From NCBI GenBank assembly GCA_016789455.1, contig JAEUQU010000002.1, positions 1,054,001 through 1,118,000 of the forward strand: a DNA stretch of 64,000 nt. Reading direction: 5' to 3'. The translations under genes and the position numbers were made by a program. The stretch is from Candidatus Saccharibacteria bacterium. GTDB lineage: Bacteria > Patescibacteriota > Saccharimonadia > Saccharimonadales > Saccharimonadaceae. The notes under the pieces were generated by a model, which was not told where the DNA came from, searched no databases, and saw only the letters and a program-made list of their open reading frames with translations. Positions 7,646-16,752 of the stretch are shown in pieces. Each line of letters starts with the position of its first letter. The first letter of the stretch is position 1.

Positions 7646-8347
7646 ATGAAGAACATATTGTTCGGCATTTTTGCGCATCCTGATGACGAAGCCTTCGGTC
7701 CTTCGGCAACGCTGATGAAAGCGGTGGATGCCGGCACAGAACTGCACCTTATCTGCCTAACCGACGGCCAGGCCGGCGTCAACCCGGACAATGTCCCTAA
7801 CTTGGGAGCAGTGCGCCGCCACGAATGGATCAGCGCCGGGCGGGCGCTCGGCGCTACCGGGCTCTACCCCTTGGGATATCAGGACGGCCATATCTGCCAC
7901 TCGTTGTACGAAGAAATCGGCGACAAGATTGAAACACTCATAAAAGGCGTCTGCACGGCCGCCAGGGATGATGTCCACCTCAGTTTCATCACCTTTGACC
8001 AGAACGGTCTGACCGGCCATCTGGACCACATCGCCGCCAGCTTCCTGGCCACCAAGATGTTCTGCTGCATGAAGAAAGACCCGCCCGCCCGGACGGTGGT
8101 CAAAGAAATTGCTTACTACTGCCTGTCTTCCAAAATGGCGCCGACCAAGGGCGAATGGTCACACTACTATATGCCGATGGGCCGGCCGGCCGAATTCATC
8201 AACCGCCGGGTCGGCGTGCGGCCGCTGTTGCCCCGCAAGTATGCGTTGTTGCGCCACCATCACTCGCAGCGGGCCGATGCCCAGACATTGCGGTCGCTGG
8301 GCGATGAGGCCCAGGGCGTCGATAATTTTCACGTCGTCCACGCCTGA
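7646..8347 (+). CDS. PIG-L (LmbE-like) family deacetylase
   Basis: 233 aa. Zinc-dependent N-deacetylase fold. The metal motif AHPDDE is at residues 10-15 and the second metal site GHLDHIA lies near the middle. Family members deacetylate N-acetylglucosamine-containing lipids or small thiols (MshB, BshB, PIG-L). The substrate here is unknown, but a cell-envelope glycan is plausible in an organism with few sugar pathways. It is divergent from truB with 24 bp between starts and no SD. Confidence 0.9.
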   Translation: MKNILFGIFAHPDDEAFGPSATLMKAVDAGTELHLICLTDGQAGVNPDNVPNLGAVRRHEWISAGRALGATGLYPLGYQDGHICHSLYEEIGDKIETLIKGVCTAARDDVHLSFITFDQNGLTGHLDHIAASFLATKMFCCMKKDPPARTVVKEIAYYCLSSKMAPTKGEWSHYYMPMGRPAEFINRRVGVRPLLPRKYALLRHHHSQRADAQTLRSLGDEAQGVDNFHVVHA

Positions 8348-8370
8348 TAGTATCCCTCCCCGGCACTACA

Positions 8371-8400
8371 ACCGCCCCGTCAGACACGGGGCGGTTTGCT
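8371..8400. terminator. Terminator between convergent genes
   Basis: A perfect 10-bp stem (ACCGCCCCGT and ACGGGGCGGT) with a CAGAC loop lies between the plus-strand PIG-L gene and the convergent minus-strand gene ending at 8410. It can serve both directions. Confidence 0.75.
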
Positions 8401-8409
8401 GCTAAGGGG

Positions 8410-11400
8410 CTACTGTCCAGGGATGCGGTATTGACCAGGGCTTGGTGGCGCGGCCGGTGCTGGTGCCGGCATCGGCGGCGTCAGCGGCGGCATATCCTGC
8501 GGCAAGGCTGGTGGCACCCCAAGGTCCGGGGCGGCTGGCAGCGGCGAACCGAAGGCCGGTGCGCCCGGCAGTGGCGGCAGGCCGGCTGGCAGCGGCGGCG
8601 CCATCGGGTCGGGCAGCGGCGCCAGAGGCGGCTGTACGGCCGGATCTGGCAACGGCGGCACGACCGAAGGTGCCGGCATGTCCATCATAGCCGGTGCGGG
8701 CGGCATGGCCGGCGGTGGCGGTGGCGGCAGCGGTGTGGCTTCGTAATCTGCGGGCAGGTCACTGGTGGCCGGTGTGTCGAAGGATGGCGCGGGCAGCGGT
8801 GCCAGTGGAGCCAATGGCTCGTACGGCGGTGCGACATCAGCCGGCAGTTCTGCGACTGGTACCGGCGGCAGCGCAGCGGCTGCCGGGTCGACCGGCGGCA
8901 AGGCGGCCAACGGGTCGGCAGACGGTGCCGGCGGCGGCAGTGGCGCTATGACAGGCGCGGGTTGTTCCAGGGCTTCTTCCAAGGCCTGGCGAGCCGCATC
9001 AAGACTGGGGCTGGCTTCGCTGATGCTATCACTCAACGGACTGGCAACGTCTGAAGCCGGTGGTGGCGGCGGTAGTGGCGGCAGCGGCAGCGGTGCCGTC
9101 ACATCGACGCTCGGACTGACCAGGCTGTCAGCGACCGATGGCTGCTCCGGCTCTACCCTGCCCTCTGCCGGTGCGACAGGATTCGGCTCGGGCAGTGATA
9201 CCGGCGCGACCGGCCGGCTTTCGCCGCCATCATTGTGGCTCAGGATGGTGTGGTTGCGGCGGCTGGCCTCTTCCGCCTCGCGAGCCTTATCTTCGGCGGC
9301 CTGCTGGACGGTGGCGCTTAATGAGCCGCCAAGCGATGGCTCGTTCATCAGGTCGCGTGACATCCAGGACGGCTGTTCGGCCGGGATGGAGCTGTGCGGC
9401 TTCTCAATCTTAGGTTCGGAACGCGGTACGTTATCGAAATCAAGGGCAGGAGCCGGGGCCGGCGCGGGTGCCGGAACGGGCTGCTGCGGCGCGGGGTCTG
9501 CTATAGGTGCTGGTTCAGGCTCAGGTTCTGGTTCAGGCTCTGGCTGTGCTTCCACTACCGGCTCCTGGATAGCTTCAGCGGCAGGCTCGGGCACCGGCTC
9601 AATAATCGACTCCGGTTGTGGTGCTGGCACGTCCACCTGCACGGGCTCGGCTAAGGCCGCCGGTTGTGGCGCCTCGATAGGAATCTCAGGCGTGGGAATG
9701 AAGGTCGGCGGCGTCGGAATGACGGCATCATCATACTGCTCACCGTCCTTATTGTTGCGACGCCTGCGCTTACGGCCGGACTTACCCTCTTTCTGCTCTG
9801 GTCCGGGCGTCATTATCGGCGCGACCGGCGGCAACTCCGCCTGGTCACCGCCCTGGTCTGCGGGTTCGGCTATTGCCGTGTCGCCGGACTCTTGAGTGAA
9901 TGCCTGACCGGACTCAGGGCCGGCTTCAGGCTCCGGTCCGGCCTGGGTAAAATTTGGCGCGGTCTCCTGGCTGTCATCAGACACAGCGGTGGTGTCGTCA
10001 GCAGCAGCAGGCTCCTCGGCCGCCGGTGCCGGCTGGGGTGTGTCGGCGTAGGGCTGGGCCTGCTCCGTCGTCGGTTCGGCGTATGGCTCGGCGGTGTCGG
10101 CTTCGGCAGCCGTGAACTCGGCCGACGCATCAACCGGCGCATCAGCCCGATTATCAACCGGCGCATCGTCGGCCGGTATCTCGACGGCCGGCCCGGGCTG
10201 TGGCGCGGACTGCTCTTCCGCCTGCGGCTCAGCCTCTACCTGCTCATCGGTCAGCTGGCCGGCATCGGCGCCTTCCTCGGCTTCAATGTCATTCTCAATC
10301 TGTTCAGCGCTGGGGATCTGCTGGTCATCAACCGGCGGCAAGGTGGCCAGCTCGGCCTCCGCCTTGTTGATGGCTTCCTGGCGGCGCTTCTCGGCCAGGG
10401 TATCGGGGTCGAGCCCGTATTCGTCAGCGGTACCGCGCGGCACGGCGGCAGCCTGGAAGGCCGGTGGCAACGCAGCGATAGCGGCGGCATCCTCGTGGCT
10501 GATTTCAAGCTCACCGTTCGGGTTCGGTTTCTTTTTGGGTGGTTCCGGCGGTGCCGCGGGTGCGGGTGCCGGTGCGGCGGCGTCGGCAGGCTTGTCAGCA
10601 GCAGCCGGCTTGCCCTGCCCGGCCTGGTTCTTGCCAGGTGCAGCAGTATTCTTATTACGCCCGGACTGATCCTGGCCCTTCTCATCACGCAGCTGGACAA
10701 CGGTAGCATCTTCCTTATCAGACTTCTGGTCGGGGCGGCCCGGGCCGGCCGGCTTGGCAGACTGCGCGGGGCGCTCCTGCAGTTTGGAGGCGATCAACTG
10801 CTGGTTGGCACCGGCGGCCATCAGCTGGGCGGCCATGGTCATGACGCGCGGCGAGGTCTTCTGATTGCTGAAGCGGCCGGTGGCAGCGACGATACCAGTC
10901 AACAGCGCCGTGGCGATCTGCTGGTCAAGAATGCCGGGCTGCAGCGCTTCGCTCAGGCTCATCAGCATCTCGCTCAGGCTGGAGACATTGCCCTCCTGCC
11001 AGTCGATAGAACCCAGATTATTGCCTTCGTGCTTGGCACTGATGGTGATGACCGTGGCATCATGCAGGATGCGGCCGTGGGCCGAGATGGCCTTATCAAT
11101 CTCTTCGCGGCGCTCGACACCGAGGGCGACGATGGTCTCGACATTGAAGTCACCCTGGCTGAACTCCAGGTCCTTCTGGGTGATGACGGTGCGGTACGGG
11201 GTGATGAAAATGCGCACCATGTTGCCATCGACCTTGTACTTGATACGGCCGGCCTTCTGCTTGTCCAGGGCGACGATGAAATCGCGCAGACTATCAACCG
11301 TCCCTTCGAAGGTCTTCTGCGGCTCCAAAAACTGGATAGCCGGCGGCATCGTGCCGCTGAAGACCGCCGTGGCCGTCTTCTTCATCTTATTGAGCATCAG

Positions 11401-11523
11401 GGTCAGCGCCAAGGCCGCCGTCAACTCATCGACCGAGGGATTGGTGCTGACCGTCACCAATATGTTGGTCGTGTTTTTCAACTTATCGACAATCTGCTGT
11501 TTCGCTTGCTGGCCGCCGTCCAT
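8410..11523 (-). CDS. Degenerate DHH-like domain fused to a very long Pro/Ala/Glu-rich tail
   Basis: 1037 aa from the ATG at 11523 (AGAGAG upstream); the longer start at 11568 coincides with a TACAAT -10 box (11567-11572). Residues about 1-260 resemble DHH/DHHA1 phosphoesterases (nanoRNase type): TNPSVDELTAALAL in place of the metal-binding P-D-x-D-A segment, VTISAKHEGNN in place of DHHxxN, and GIVAATGRFSN resembling DHHA1. Several metal ligands are missing, so catalysis is doubtful. The remaining ~770 residues are low-complexity P/A/E/D with a basic patch (GRKRRRRNNK). The tail could be a disordered scaffold. It ends at a convergent terminator. Confidence 0.65.
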   Translation of the reverse strand: MDGGQQAKQQIVDKLKNTTNILVTVSTNPSVDELTAALALTLMLNKMKKTATAVFSGTMPPAIQFLEPQKTFEGTVDSLRDFIVALDKQKAGRIKYKVDGNMVRIFITPYRTVITQKDLEFSQGDFNVETIVALGVERREEIDKAISAHGRILHDATVITISAKHEGNNLGSIDWQEGNVSSLSEMLMSLSEALQPGILDQQIATALLTGIVAATGRFSNQKTSPRVMTMAAQLMAAGANQQLIASKLQERPAQSAKPAGPGRPDQKSDKEDATVVQLRDEKGQDQSGRNKNTAAPGKNQAGQGKPAAADKPADAAAPAPAPAAPPEPPKKKPNPNGELEISHEDAAAIAALPPAFQAAAVPRGTADEYGLDPDTLAEKRRQEAINKAEAELATLPPVDDQQIPSAEQIENDIEAEEGADAGQLTDEQVEAEPQAEEQSAPQPGPAVEIPADDAPVDNRADAPVDASAEFTAAEADTAEPYAEPTTEQAQPYADTPQPAPAAEEPAAADDTTAVSDDSQETAPNFTQAGPEPEAGPESGQAFTQESGDTAIAEPADQGGDQAELPPVAPIMTPGPEQKEGKSGRKRRRRNNKDGEQYDDAVIPTPPTFIPTPEIPIEAPQPAALAEPVQVDVPAPQPESIIEPVPEPAAEAIQEPVVEAQPEPEPEPEPEPAPIADPAPQQPVPAPAPAPAPALDFDNVPRSEPKIEKPHSSIPAEQPSWMSRDLMNEPSLGGSLSATVQQAAEDKAREAEEASRRNHTILSHNDGGESRPVAPVSLPEPNPVAPAEGRVEPEQPSVADSLVSPSVDVTAPLPLPPLPPPPPASDVASPLSDSISEASPSLDAARQALEEALEQPAPVIAPLPPPAPSADPLAALPPVDPAAAALPPVPVAELPADVAPPYEPLAPLAPLPAPSFDTPATSDLPADYEATPLPPPPPPAMPPAPAMMDMPAPSVVPPLPDPAVQPPLAPLPDPMAPPLPAGLPPLPGAPAFGSPLPAAPDLGVPPALPQDMPPLTPPMPAPAPAAPPSPGQYRIPGQ

Positions 11524-11566
11524 GGAGTCTCTCTCTTTACTCTGTTTGTTTAAAGGTATTTTTTGC

Positions 11567-11572
11567 ATTGTA
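11567..11572 (-). promoter_or_regulatory. -10 box of the DHH-like gene
   Basis: Minus-strand TACAAT, about 44 nt upstream of the chosen ATG at 11523. It overlaps the alternative start and therefore argues against it. Confidence 0.45.
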
Positions 11573-11612
11573 TCATAAGAATTTTGGAAATTGCAAATCG
11601 CTTATGGACATG

Positions 11613-11656
11613 AAAACGCCCCCTCCGCGGACGTTTCCATCGACGCGGATGAGGGC
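11613..11656 (-). terminator. Intrinsic terminator after the DUF2103-like gene
   Basis: On the minus strand a GC-rich stem (GCCCTCATCCGCG with CGCGGAGGGGGC, slightly imperfect) is followed by TTTTC. It lies between the DUF2103-like gene and the DHH-like gene. Confidence 0.65.
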
Positions 11657-11678
11657 ATGGATGCCAGTACGGGCACGG

Positions 11679-12155
11679 CTACCAATCGCCGCCGTACCCT
11701 GCCTGTCTCAGGCGTTGTTTGAGCTTATCCAGGTCGGGCCCGTGGAGCGTAATCTCCTGGGAGATCGTACCGGCGCGGAGCTGGCAGAGGATGCCGGTTT
11801 CGATTTCCCCCTTCATGGCCATCCGGGTGGCCCGGAAATTGAGGCCGCCACCGCCACGACGGCGCGGGGCGCTGCCCTTGGCAGCGGCGACGTAGACGTC
11901 TTCCGCCGCCGAGAGCGACGGCGCGTCTTTGACGCCACCATCAGGGGTAGAAACCTGGGCGCCGGCCACTTTGAGGCGCTTATTGCGCCGCCCCACGCGG
12001 CTCAGCTGCTTGAAGGGTCCGAGCCTGATGGCAGTTATCTCTTCCCAGCGCTCCAGTTCCTTCAGCAGCTTTTCGAGCTCCGGGATGTGATAGTGGTGGT
12101 TGCCACCGCTTACCTTACTGCCGTACTTGCGCTTCCTGGGCGCACTGCGTGCCAT
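11679..12155 (-). CDS. DUF2103-like predicted metal-binding protein
   Basis: 158 aa from the ATG at 12155 (GGGAG upstream); the longer frame to 12248 is unlikely. It is strongly basic. The segment SGGNHHYHIPELEKLLKELE and the end AGTISQEITLHG fit my recollection of the DUF2103 family, described as predicted metal-binding. A low-complexity insert (APRRRGGGG) lies in the middle. The His cluster NHHYH could bind metal or phosphate. Function is unknown; nucleic-acid binding is plausible from the charge. Confidence 0.55.
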   Translation of the reverse strand: MARSAPRKRKYGSKVSGGNHHYHIPELEKLLKELERWEEITAIRLGPFKQLSRVGRRNKRLKVAGAQVSTPDGGVKDAPSLSAAEDVYVAAAKGSAPRRRGGGGLNFRATRMAMKGEIETGILCQLRAGTISQEITLHGPDLDKLKQRLRQAGYGGDW

Positions 12156-12276
12156 GGTTGGCTCCCTTGTGTCGGAGTGGGTATGCTGAACAGCACCTTG
12201 AACCGTGAGGGTGTATTTATTATTATAACATATACTTTGCAGAAACACAACTAAGCCCGCTTCTCCGGCCTCACAC

Positions 12277-12305
12277 TTTACAGAGAGCGCTATATCAGTT
12301 ATAGT
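12277..12305 (+). promoter_or_regulatory. Promoter of rpsT
   Basis: TTTACA (12277-12282), a 17-bp spacer and TATAGT (12300-12305). The predicted start near 12312 leaves a leader of about 53 nt. Confidence 0.7.
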
Positions 12306-12364
12306 ATTCCCTTGAAGTTCATATAAGCTTTAATTTTAACGTGTGAGAAGGACAAAGAGACTCT

Positions 12365-12778
12365 ATGCCAATCATCAAATCCGCTATCAAGCGTATGCGC
12401 CAGACCGCAAAGCGCCGCGCCCGTAATGTCAGCCTGAAGCGTGACATCAAGGCCGCCGTCAAGAACCTGGTATCCGCCCCAAGTGCCGCCAACCTGTCGG
12501 CCGCCCAGTCCGAGATTGACACCGCCGTCAAGAAGGGCCTGCTCAAAAAGAACACCGCTGCCCGCCGCAAGGCCGTCCTGGCCAAGAACGCCAAGGCTGC
12601 CGGCCTGAGCCTCGGTGGCGCTGCCGCCGAAAAGCCAGCCAAGAAGACCGCAGCTGCAGAGCCAGCCGCCAAGAAAGCCGCACCAAAGAAAGCGGCTGCT
12701 CCAAAAAAGGAAACCGCCGCCAAGGCTCCGGCCAAGAAGCCGGCTGCCAAGAAGACCGCCGCCAAAGACGCCAAGTAG
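12365..12778 (+). CDS. rpsT: 30S ribosomal protein S20 with a long Lys/Ala/Pro tail
   Basis: 137 aa. The first ~85 residues are typical S20 (MPIIKSAIKRMRQTAKRRARN, KKGLLKKNTAARRKAVLAK). The following ~50 residues are an AKK/AAP-repeat tail resembling histone-H1-like bacterial extensions. S20 binds 16S rRNA early in assembly, and the tail could bind RNA or DNA nonspecifically. S20 usually ends near 85-90 residues, so this extension is unusual. The start is supported by a purine-rich SD region and a good promoter. Confidence 0.95.
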   Translation: MPIIKSAIKRMRQTAKRRARNVSLKRDIKAAVKNLVSAPSAANLSAAQSEIDTAVKKGLLKKNTAARRKAVLAKNAKAAGLSLGGAAAEKPAKKTAAAEPAAKKAAPKKAAAPKKETAAKAPAKKPAAKKTAAKDAK

Positions 12779-12836
12779 TCACCGGCCAGCCGTCGGCGCA
12801 GCAATGCGGGCCTCTGTCCGCCGCGCACATCTCAGC

Positions 12837-12866
12837 AATAGCCAGTCCTAGCGACTGGCTATTTTG
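12837..12866 (+). terminator. rpsT terminator overlapping the holA 3' end
   Basis: An 11-bp stem AATAGCCAGTC / GACTGGCTATT followed by TTG. The hairpin overlaps the last codons and stop of the convergent holA gene, so the two ends share sequence. Confidence 0.7.
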
Positions 12867-13786
12867 ATGAGTGTGCGCTCCAACAGCAGCCAGGGCTCGA
12901 GGCCGGTCGATTTGGTGTCATTATCGAGGTCGGCGATATCGGCGGCAATGGCAGCCATCTCAGCCGGGCTGGTACGGCGCGCCAGGGGCTGCATCTTCTT
13001 CAGCGGATATGGATGCACTTTCATATCTTTGGCGATGACATCCGGCGTCTTGCCGCGGCCGTAGACCAGCGCCGCCAGCTGCAGCACCTGCGAAGACAGC
13101 AGGCCGATCAGGCGGTACGGATCCTCGGTGGTGCGGGCAGATTGCAGCAGCGGCGCCAAGGCAGCAGGCTGGCGGTTAAGTGCAGCATCGAGCAGGGCGA
13201 AGACATTGGCCTGCGGCGTCGGCTCGACCAGCCGCTTGACGGCCGCTTCGTCGATGGTGCCATCGGGGTCATGACGGGCGCTATAGGCAATCAGCTTATC
13301 AAGCTCATTGCTCAACCGCCACTGATCCGGTCCGGCCAGGTGGACCAGGCCGCGGGCCACGACGCCGGCCAGTTTCACTCCCCGCTTGTCTGCCTCGGCC
13401 GTTACCCAGTTGACCGCCTGTGCCTCGGTCATTTCATTCAGTTCATTAACTGTTCCAAGTTTTTGCAACAACTTGAAGGTACGGGTGCGCTTATCGGGCG
13501 CCGTCTCCACCAGGCAGACATCGACACCGTCCGGCAGTTGCTCCAGACGGTCGCCCAGGGCCTCCCAGAGCGGCTTGTTGCGCCCAGCATCGCGCAGGAT
13601 GACCAGCTTTTCGGCCGCGAACAGGCTGGCGCCCTGCAGGATGTCAAGCAGCCGGGCCGGCTCGACCGCTTCGCCGTCATAACGCTCGACACCGTGCGGG
13701 CCATACCGCTGCAACGCATCATCGGCCAGGTCTTTGACCGCCTGGCGGATAGCATAGCCGTTCGTGCCGGAATAAAGAGTTATCAC
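12848..13786 (-). CDS. holA: DNA polymerase III delta subunit
   Basis: 312 aa, typical length. Subunit of the clamp loader that opens the beta clamp. Recognisable family pattern: ITLYSGTNGYAIRQAV at the start, ASLFAAEKLVILRDA (the clamp-binding region), the middle AAA-like domain, NELDKLIAYS, and PQANVFALLDAALN in the C-terminal collar domain. The start is GTG at 13786; a TATACT box ends six bases upstream, so the mRNA is probably leaderless. Convergent with rpsT. Confidence 0.9.
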   Translation of the reverse strand: MITLYSGTNGYAIRQAVKDLADDALQRYGPHGVERYDGEAVEPARLLDILQGASLFAAEKLVILRDAGRNKPLWEALGDRLEQLPDGVDVCLVETAPDKRTRTFKLLQKLGTVNELNEMTEAQAVNWVTAEADKRGVKLAGVVARGLVHLAGPDQWRLSNELDKLIAYSARHDPDGTIDEAAVKRLVEPTPQANVFALLDAALNRQPAALAPLLQSARTTEDPYRLIGLLSSQVLQLAALVYGRGKTPDVIAKDMKVHPYPLKKMQPLARRTSPAEMAAIAADIADLDNDTKSTGLEPWLLLERTLIKIASR

Positions 13787-13804
13787 CTTGTCAGTATAGG
13801 CAGT

Positions 13805-14512
13805 TTAGGCCGCTTCGCCAATGAGGTAAGCAGCTTTGACATCAGGCGTCCGCGCCACCTCGTCCTGCTGCACCGTGGCCGGATCGGGTGACGATGACGG
13901 GTATGGCACCTCGGCGGCAACGTCACCAGCCCTCACCGCCACGCGGCCGACGCCGCGGAAGACGACTACCCGCACCGGTACCGGCATCTCCTCATCCAGA
14001 GTGCGCCTGCCTTCTGCGACGACGCCGGTCACGCCGCACTCGTCGGGTTGGAGCGCCGCATCCGGCGTCCAGGCCAGTGCGTGTGGAGCCTGGTCCAGGA
14101 CGGTCGCCTGCATGGTGCGGCCCGCCGGGTCGGCTTCATTGATCGAATTATATATCGCCAACACATGACTCAGGGAGGTACGGGTCAGTGAAGGGCGCAC
14201 AAAAACCTCATTCGTGGCCGGGTCCCGTGCCGTACCCTGCAGTACCAGGAACGCCTCGCCGGGTGTCAGCAACTCTCCCCTGCCATCGGTATCAAAGTCG
14301 CAGGCGGGCAGCCCGGAAGGCACAGAGGGGCCGCCGGCCTCGGCGCTGGCCGCCGTCTGTGGCGGCGGCGCAGGTGCCGCGCCGGTACCGGTGCTACTGC
14401 TGCAGGCCGCGAGGGCCGTCACGGCCAATACGGCCGCACTGCGGCCACCCCACCGTTTCGTTCGTTCCCACCGGGTCACTGTCATCTCTGCTGCTTCGGC
14501 ATTTCGTCGCAC
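13805..14512 (-). CDS. Secreted lipoprotein of unknown function
   Basis: 235 aa from a GTG at 14512 with AAGGAGG ten bases upstream. After a basic stretch comes a hydrophobic segment ending in the lipobox ALAAC (SAAVLAVTALAACSSS), then an Ala/Pro/Gly linker and a roughly 150-residue acidic domain with DFDTDGRGELLTPGEAFLVLQG. The C-terminus has no known motif that I recognise. It is probably anchored to the outer face of the membrane by a lipidated Cys. It lies between holA and mutM on the same strand and is richer in GC than its neighbours. Confidence 0.65.
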   Translation of the reverse strand: MRRNAEAAEMTVTRWERTKRWGGRSAAVLAVTALAACSSSTGTGAAPAPPPQTAASAEAGGPSVPSGLPACDFDTDGRGELLTPGEAFLVLQGTARDPATNEVFVRPSLTRTSLSHVLAIYNSINEADPAGRTMQATVLDQAPHALAWTPDAALQPDECGVTGVVAEGRRTLDEEMPVPVRVVVFRGVGRVAVRAGDVAAEVPYPSSSPDPATVQQDEVARTPDVKAAYLIGEAA

Positions 14513-14551
14513 TGGCGCTCGTCCTCCTTATCTAAGGAGTTAGACTACAAT

Positions 14552-15427
14552 CTATTGCTGTTTTTGGCAATGCGGACAAACATGCGTGCCGCGTCCGGCG
14601 ACCCGGCTCTTCTCGATAGTGGTGCCGCAGCGCGGGCAGGGCTGGCCTTCGCGCCGGAAGACGCGGGCAAAATCGATATAACTGCCCCGCTTCCCCTCGG
14701 CGTTGACGTAGTTGCGGTCGGTGGAGCCGCCTTTCTCAATGGAGAGCAGCAGGACGGCGCGCATTTCATTAAATAACAGGGTTAACGAACTGTCCGATGT
14801 ATTTTTAACCAAAGTGACCGGGTGGATACGCGCTCCCCACAGCGATTCATCGGCATAGATATTACCGATGCCCGCCACCACCGTCTGGTCCAGCAAAGCC
14901 GCCTTGATGCTGGTGTTGGCACGGCGGCGCAGGCGCTGGGTAAACTGCTCGGGCGTAAAATCGTCAGCAAGCGGCTCCGGCCCCACCTTCTGCATAAAAT
15001 CTATGTTCGGCACTTCGAGGGTCGGCATCAGGCGCATCCAGCCGAACTTGCGCTGGTCGTTGAAAAACAAGGTGCTCCCATCGGTAAAGTGCAGGCTGAC
15101 GCGTGTGCTGCGGTCCGGCAGCTGCCCGATCAGGCTGTCATTGGGGTGCCCTGCCCCGAAGCGTTCCGCATCCGCCCCGACGAACACCAGCTGACCGGTC
15201 ATCTTCAGATGAACCACCAGGGTGTACTCAGTGCTCAGATCGATCATCAGCACTTTGGCGCGGCGCCGGACATCGGTAATAATGGCGTTGATCAAGAAAT
15301 TAGCGACATCGGCCTCAGCCGCCAAAAAGCCCTTGGCCCAGTCATGGGTCTCACGGGCAACAGTCTTGCCAATGACGAGCCGGGACAATCCCCGGCGGAC
15401 GGTCTCTACCTCAGGCAGCTCGGGCAT
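14552..15427 (-). CDS. mutM: Formamidopyrimidine-DNA glycosylase
   Basis: 291 aa from the ATG at 15427 giving MPELPEVETVRRGL; the N-terminal Pro after Met removal is the catalytic nucleophile and Glu follows. Removes oxidised purines such as 8-oxoguanine and nicks the site. Helix-two-turn-helix region VVAGIGNIYADESLW is present, and the C-terminal zinc finger is intact (CPRCGTTIEKSRVAGRGTHVCPHC). The start overlaps the 3' end of the upstream HEXXH gene by 17 bp, indicating translational coupling. Confidence 0.97.
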   Translation of the reverse strand: MPELPEVETVRRGLSRLVIGKTVARETHDWAKGFLAAEADVANFLINAIITDVRRRAKVLMIDLSTEYTLVVHLKMTGQLVFVGADAERFGAGHPNDSLIGQLPDRSTRVSLHFTDGSTLFFNDQRKFGWMRLMPTLEVPNIDFMQKVGPEPLADDFTPEQFTQRLRRRANTSIKAALLDQTVVAGIGNIYADESLWGARIHPVTLVKNTSDSSLTLLFNEMRAVLLLSIEKGGSTDRNYVNAEGKRGSYIDFARVFRREGQPCPRCGTTIEKSRVAGRGTHVCPHCQKQQ

Positions 15428-16748
15428 GGTCCTCACTTTCGGCGGTGTCGGTTATTGATGGCTGGCGCATGGAATCGATGATATCCATCTGGATGATGCG
15501 CCGGGACAGTTCGGGCACCTTATTGTCTATGTCAAGCTTATTACAGGCATCGTCAATCTCGGTTTCAGTCGCACCGTCCCTCATCATTTTAGCAGTGCGG
15601 ACGGCCATGGCGGCAGCGGCGCGGGCACCCGTTTCGCCGAGACGTTCTTCGTAATGATCCTTGTATTTGATCGCCCAGCCGACCACATCCCAACCAACGC
15701 TTTTTTTGACACGCGCTTTAAAGGCTTCCAGGTTGGCGGCGCCGCTCTCATATGGGGTGTCTCCGGTTTTGTGTGCGTACAACTGCGAAAGCTCATAGTC
15801 GTCGATGTCGGCCATGGTGCAGATATCGTCGAGCATTTCAATCTCGACTGGGTATGAATCGGGTTCCGTTTCGCGTATCAGGCCGTTCAGCTTTTCGGTC
15901 ACGGGCTCGTCAATCATATGCGCATAGAGGCTGCCGATAAGATGGAGTCGCTCATGGGCGACCGTCCCTTTGCCAGCCTCCCTCGTCAGCACGTTGGTAT
16001 TGCTTGGGCGCAAGGCATATCCTCTGTTGCCCTTGAGGTGCAGCTCATCCAGGGCACTGGCCGAATGGAGGCGGACCTGATCTGCGGTGGCATCGGCGGC
16101 GGCCAGGAGGTCGGGGTGCAGTGTGCCGCGCTTGACCGCCTCCTTCAAGCCACGGTCAAACCGTTTACGCTCCTTCTTGCCAAACTTCTTGAATTCGCGG
16201 CTCTTGGTGTAGCTGCGGGCAGCTTCGATACTGGCGGCGACAACCGTTAAAAAGGCCTCGGGGCTTGCCTCGGTGGCGAGCCATTCGGCCATACTCGTCT
16301 TGCTGCGGCGTTGTTCGCGGCGAAGCTTGCGCGGCAGCTTGACGCGGTCCGGGTGCAGGTTGCCCTCGAGACGACTGCGGCGGGTATCATCAAGGTCCGC
16401 CAGCTTTTCGCGCTCGGTCTTCATGACGTGTTCCAATTGTTCTGCACTCTTTTTAGCGGCCTGGTCGTACATCGACTCCATGCCCTCAACCTGGTTGAGC
16501 GTGGCATTTTCAAGGCGATGACGGCCGACGTATGGTTCAGGCTCGCCCGCCTCGCGCAGGGCCTGGTCGACGGCGACGCCACCCAGTCGGCGGTCGCCAT
16601 GCTCCCAAAGGTGCTCCGCCAGGTCAGCCATCTCTGCGTGGCGCTGGGCAAAATGCTCCTGGCGTCGGGTGAGGTGCAGTGAATTAGCCCCGATGGTAAG
16701 GGCTTCGTGCGGAGAAGCGTGGCGGCTGTGGAGCTCGGGAGTTTTCAT
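15411..16748 (-). CDS. Predicted HEXXH metalloprotease of unknown family
   Basis: 445 aa. The core motif GTVAHERLHLIG contains HERLH at residues 265-269, a HEXXH zinc signature, and a Glu at 281 or 285 (DEPVTE) could be the third ligand as in gluzincins. The first ~200 residues are highly charged and helical, with basic stretches (KKFGKKERKRF). No signal peptide is seen, so it is probably cytoplasmic. The start is an ATG with no SD, a TATAAT ten bases upstream and a palindrome between; expression is likely operator-controlled. It overlaps mutM by 17 bp. The family is unknown to me. Confidence 0.6.
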   Translation of the reverse strand: MKTPELHSRHASPHEALTIGANSLHLTRRQEHFAQRHAEMADLAEHLWEHGDRRLGGVAVDQALREAGEPEPYVGRHRLENATLNQVEGMESMYDQAAKKSAEQLEHVMKTEREKLADLDDTRRSRLEGNLHPDRVKLPRKLRREQRRSKTSMAEWLATEASPEAFLTVVAASIEAARSYTKSREFKKFGKKERKRFDRGLKEAVKRGTLHPDLLAAADATADQVRLHSASALDELHLKGNRGYALRPSNTNVLTREAGKGTVAHERLHLIGSLYAHMIDEPVTEKLNGLIRETEPDSYPVEIEMLDDICTMADIDDYELSQLYAHKTGDTPYESGAANLEAFKARVKKSVGWDVVGWAIKYKDHYEERLGETGARAAAAMAVRTAKMMRDGATETEIDDACNKLDIDNKVPELSRRIIQMDIIDSMRQPSITDTAESEDHARAA

Positions 16749-16752
16749 GCTT

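Noticed and set aside
9664-11553. 629-codon frame antisense to the DHH-like gene
   Set aside because: Shadow of a Pro/Ala-rich gene. The Gly/Arg/Leu-rich product has no domain, and the opposite strand has a DHH-like start and an SD.
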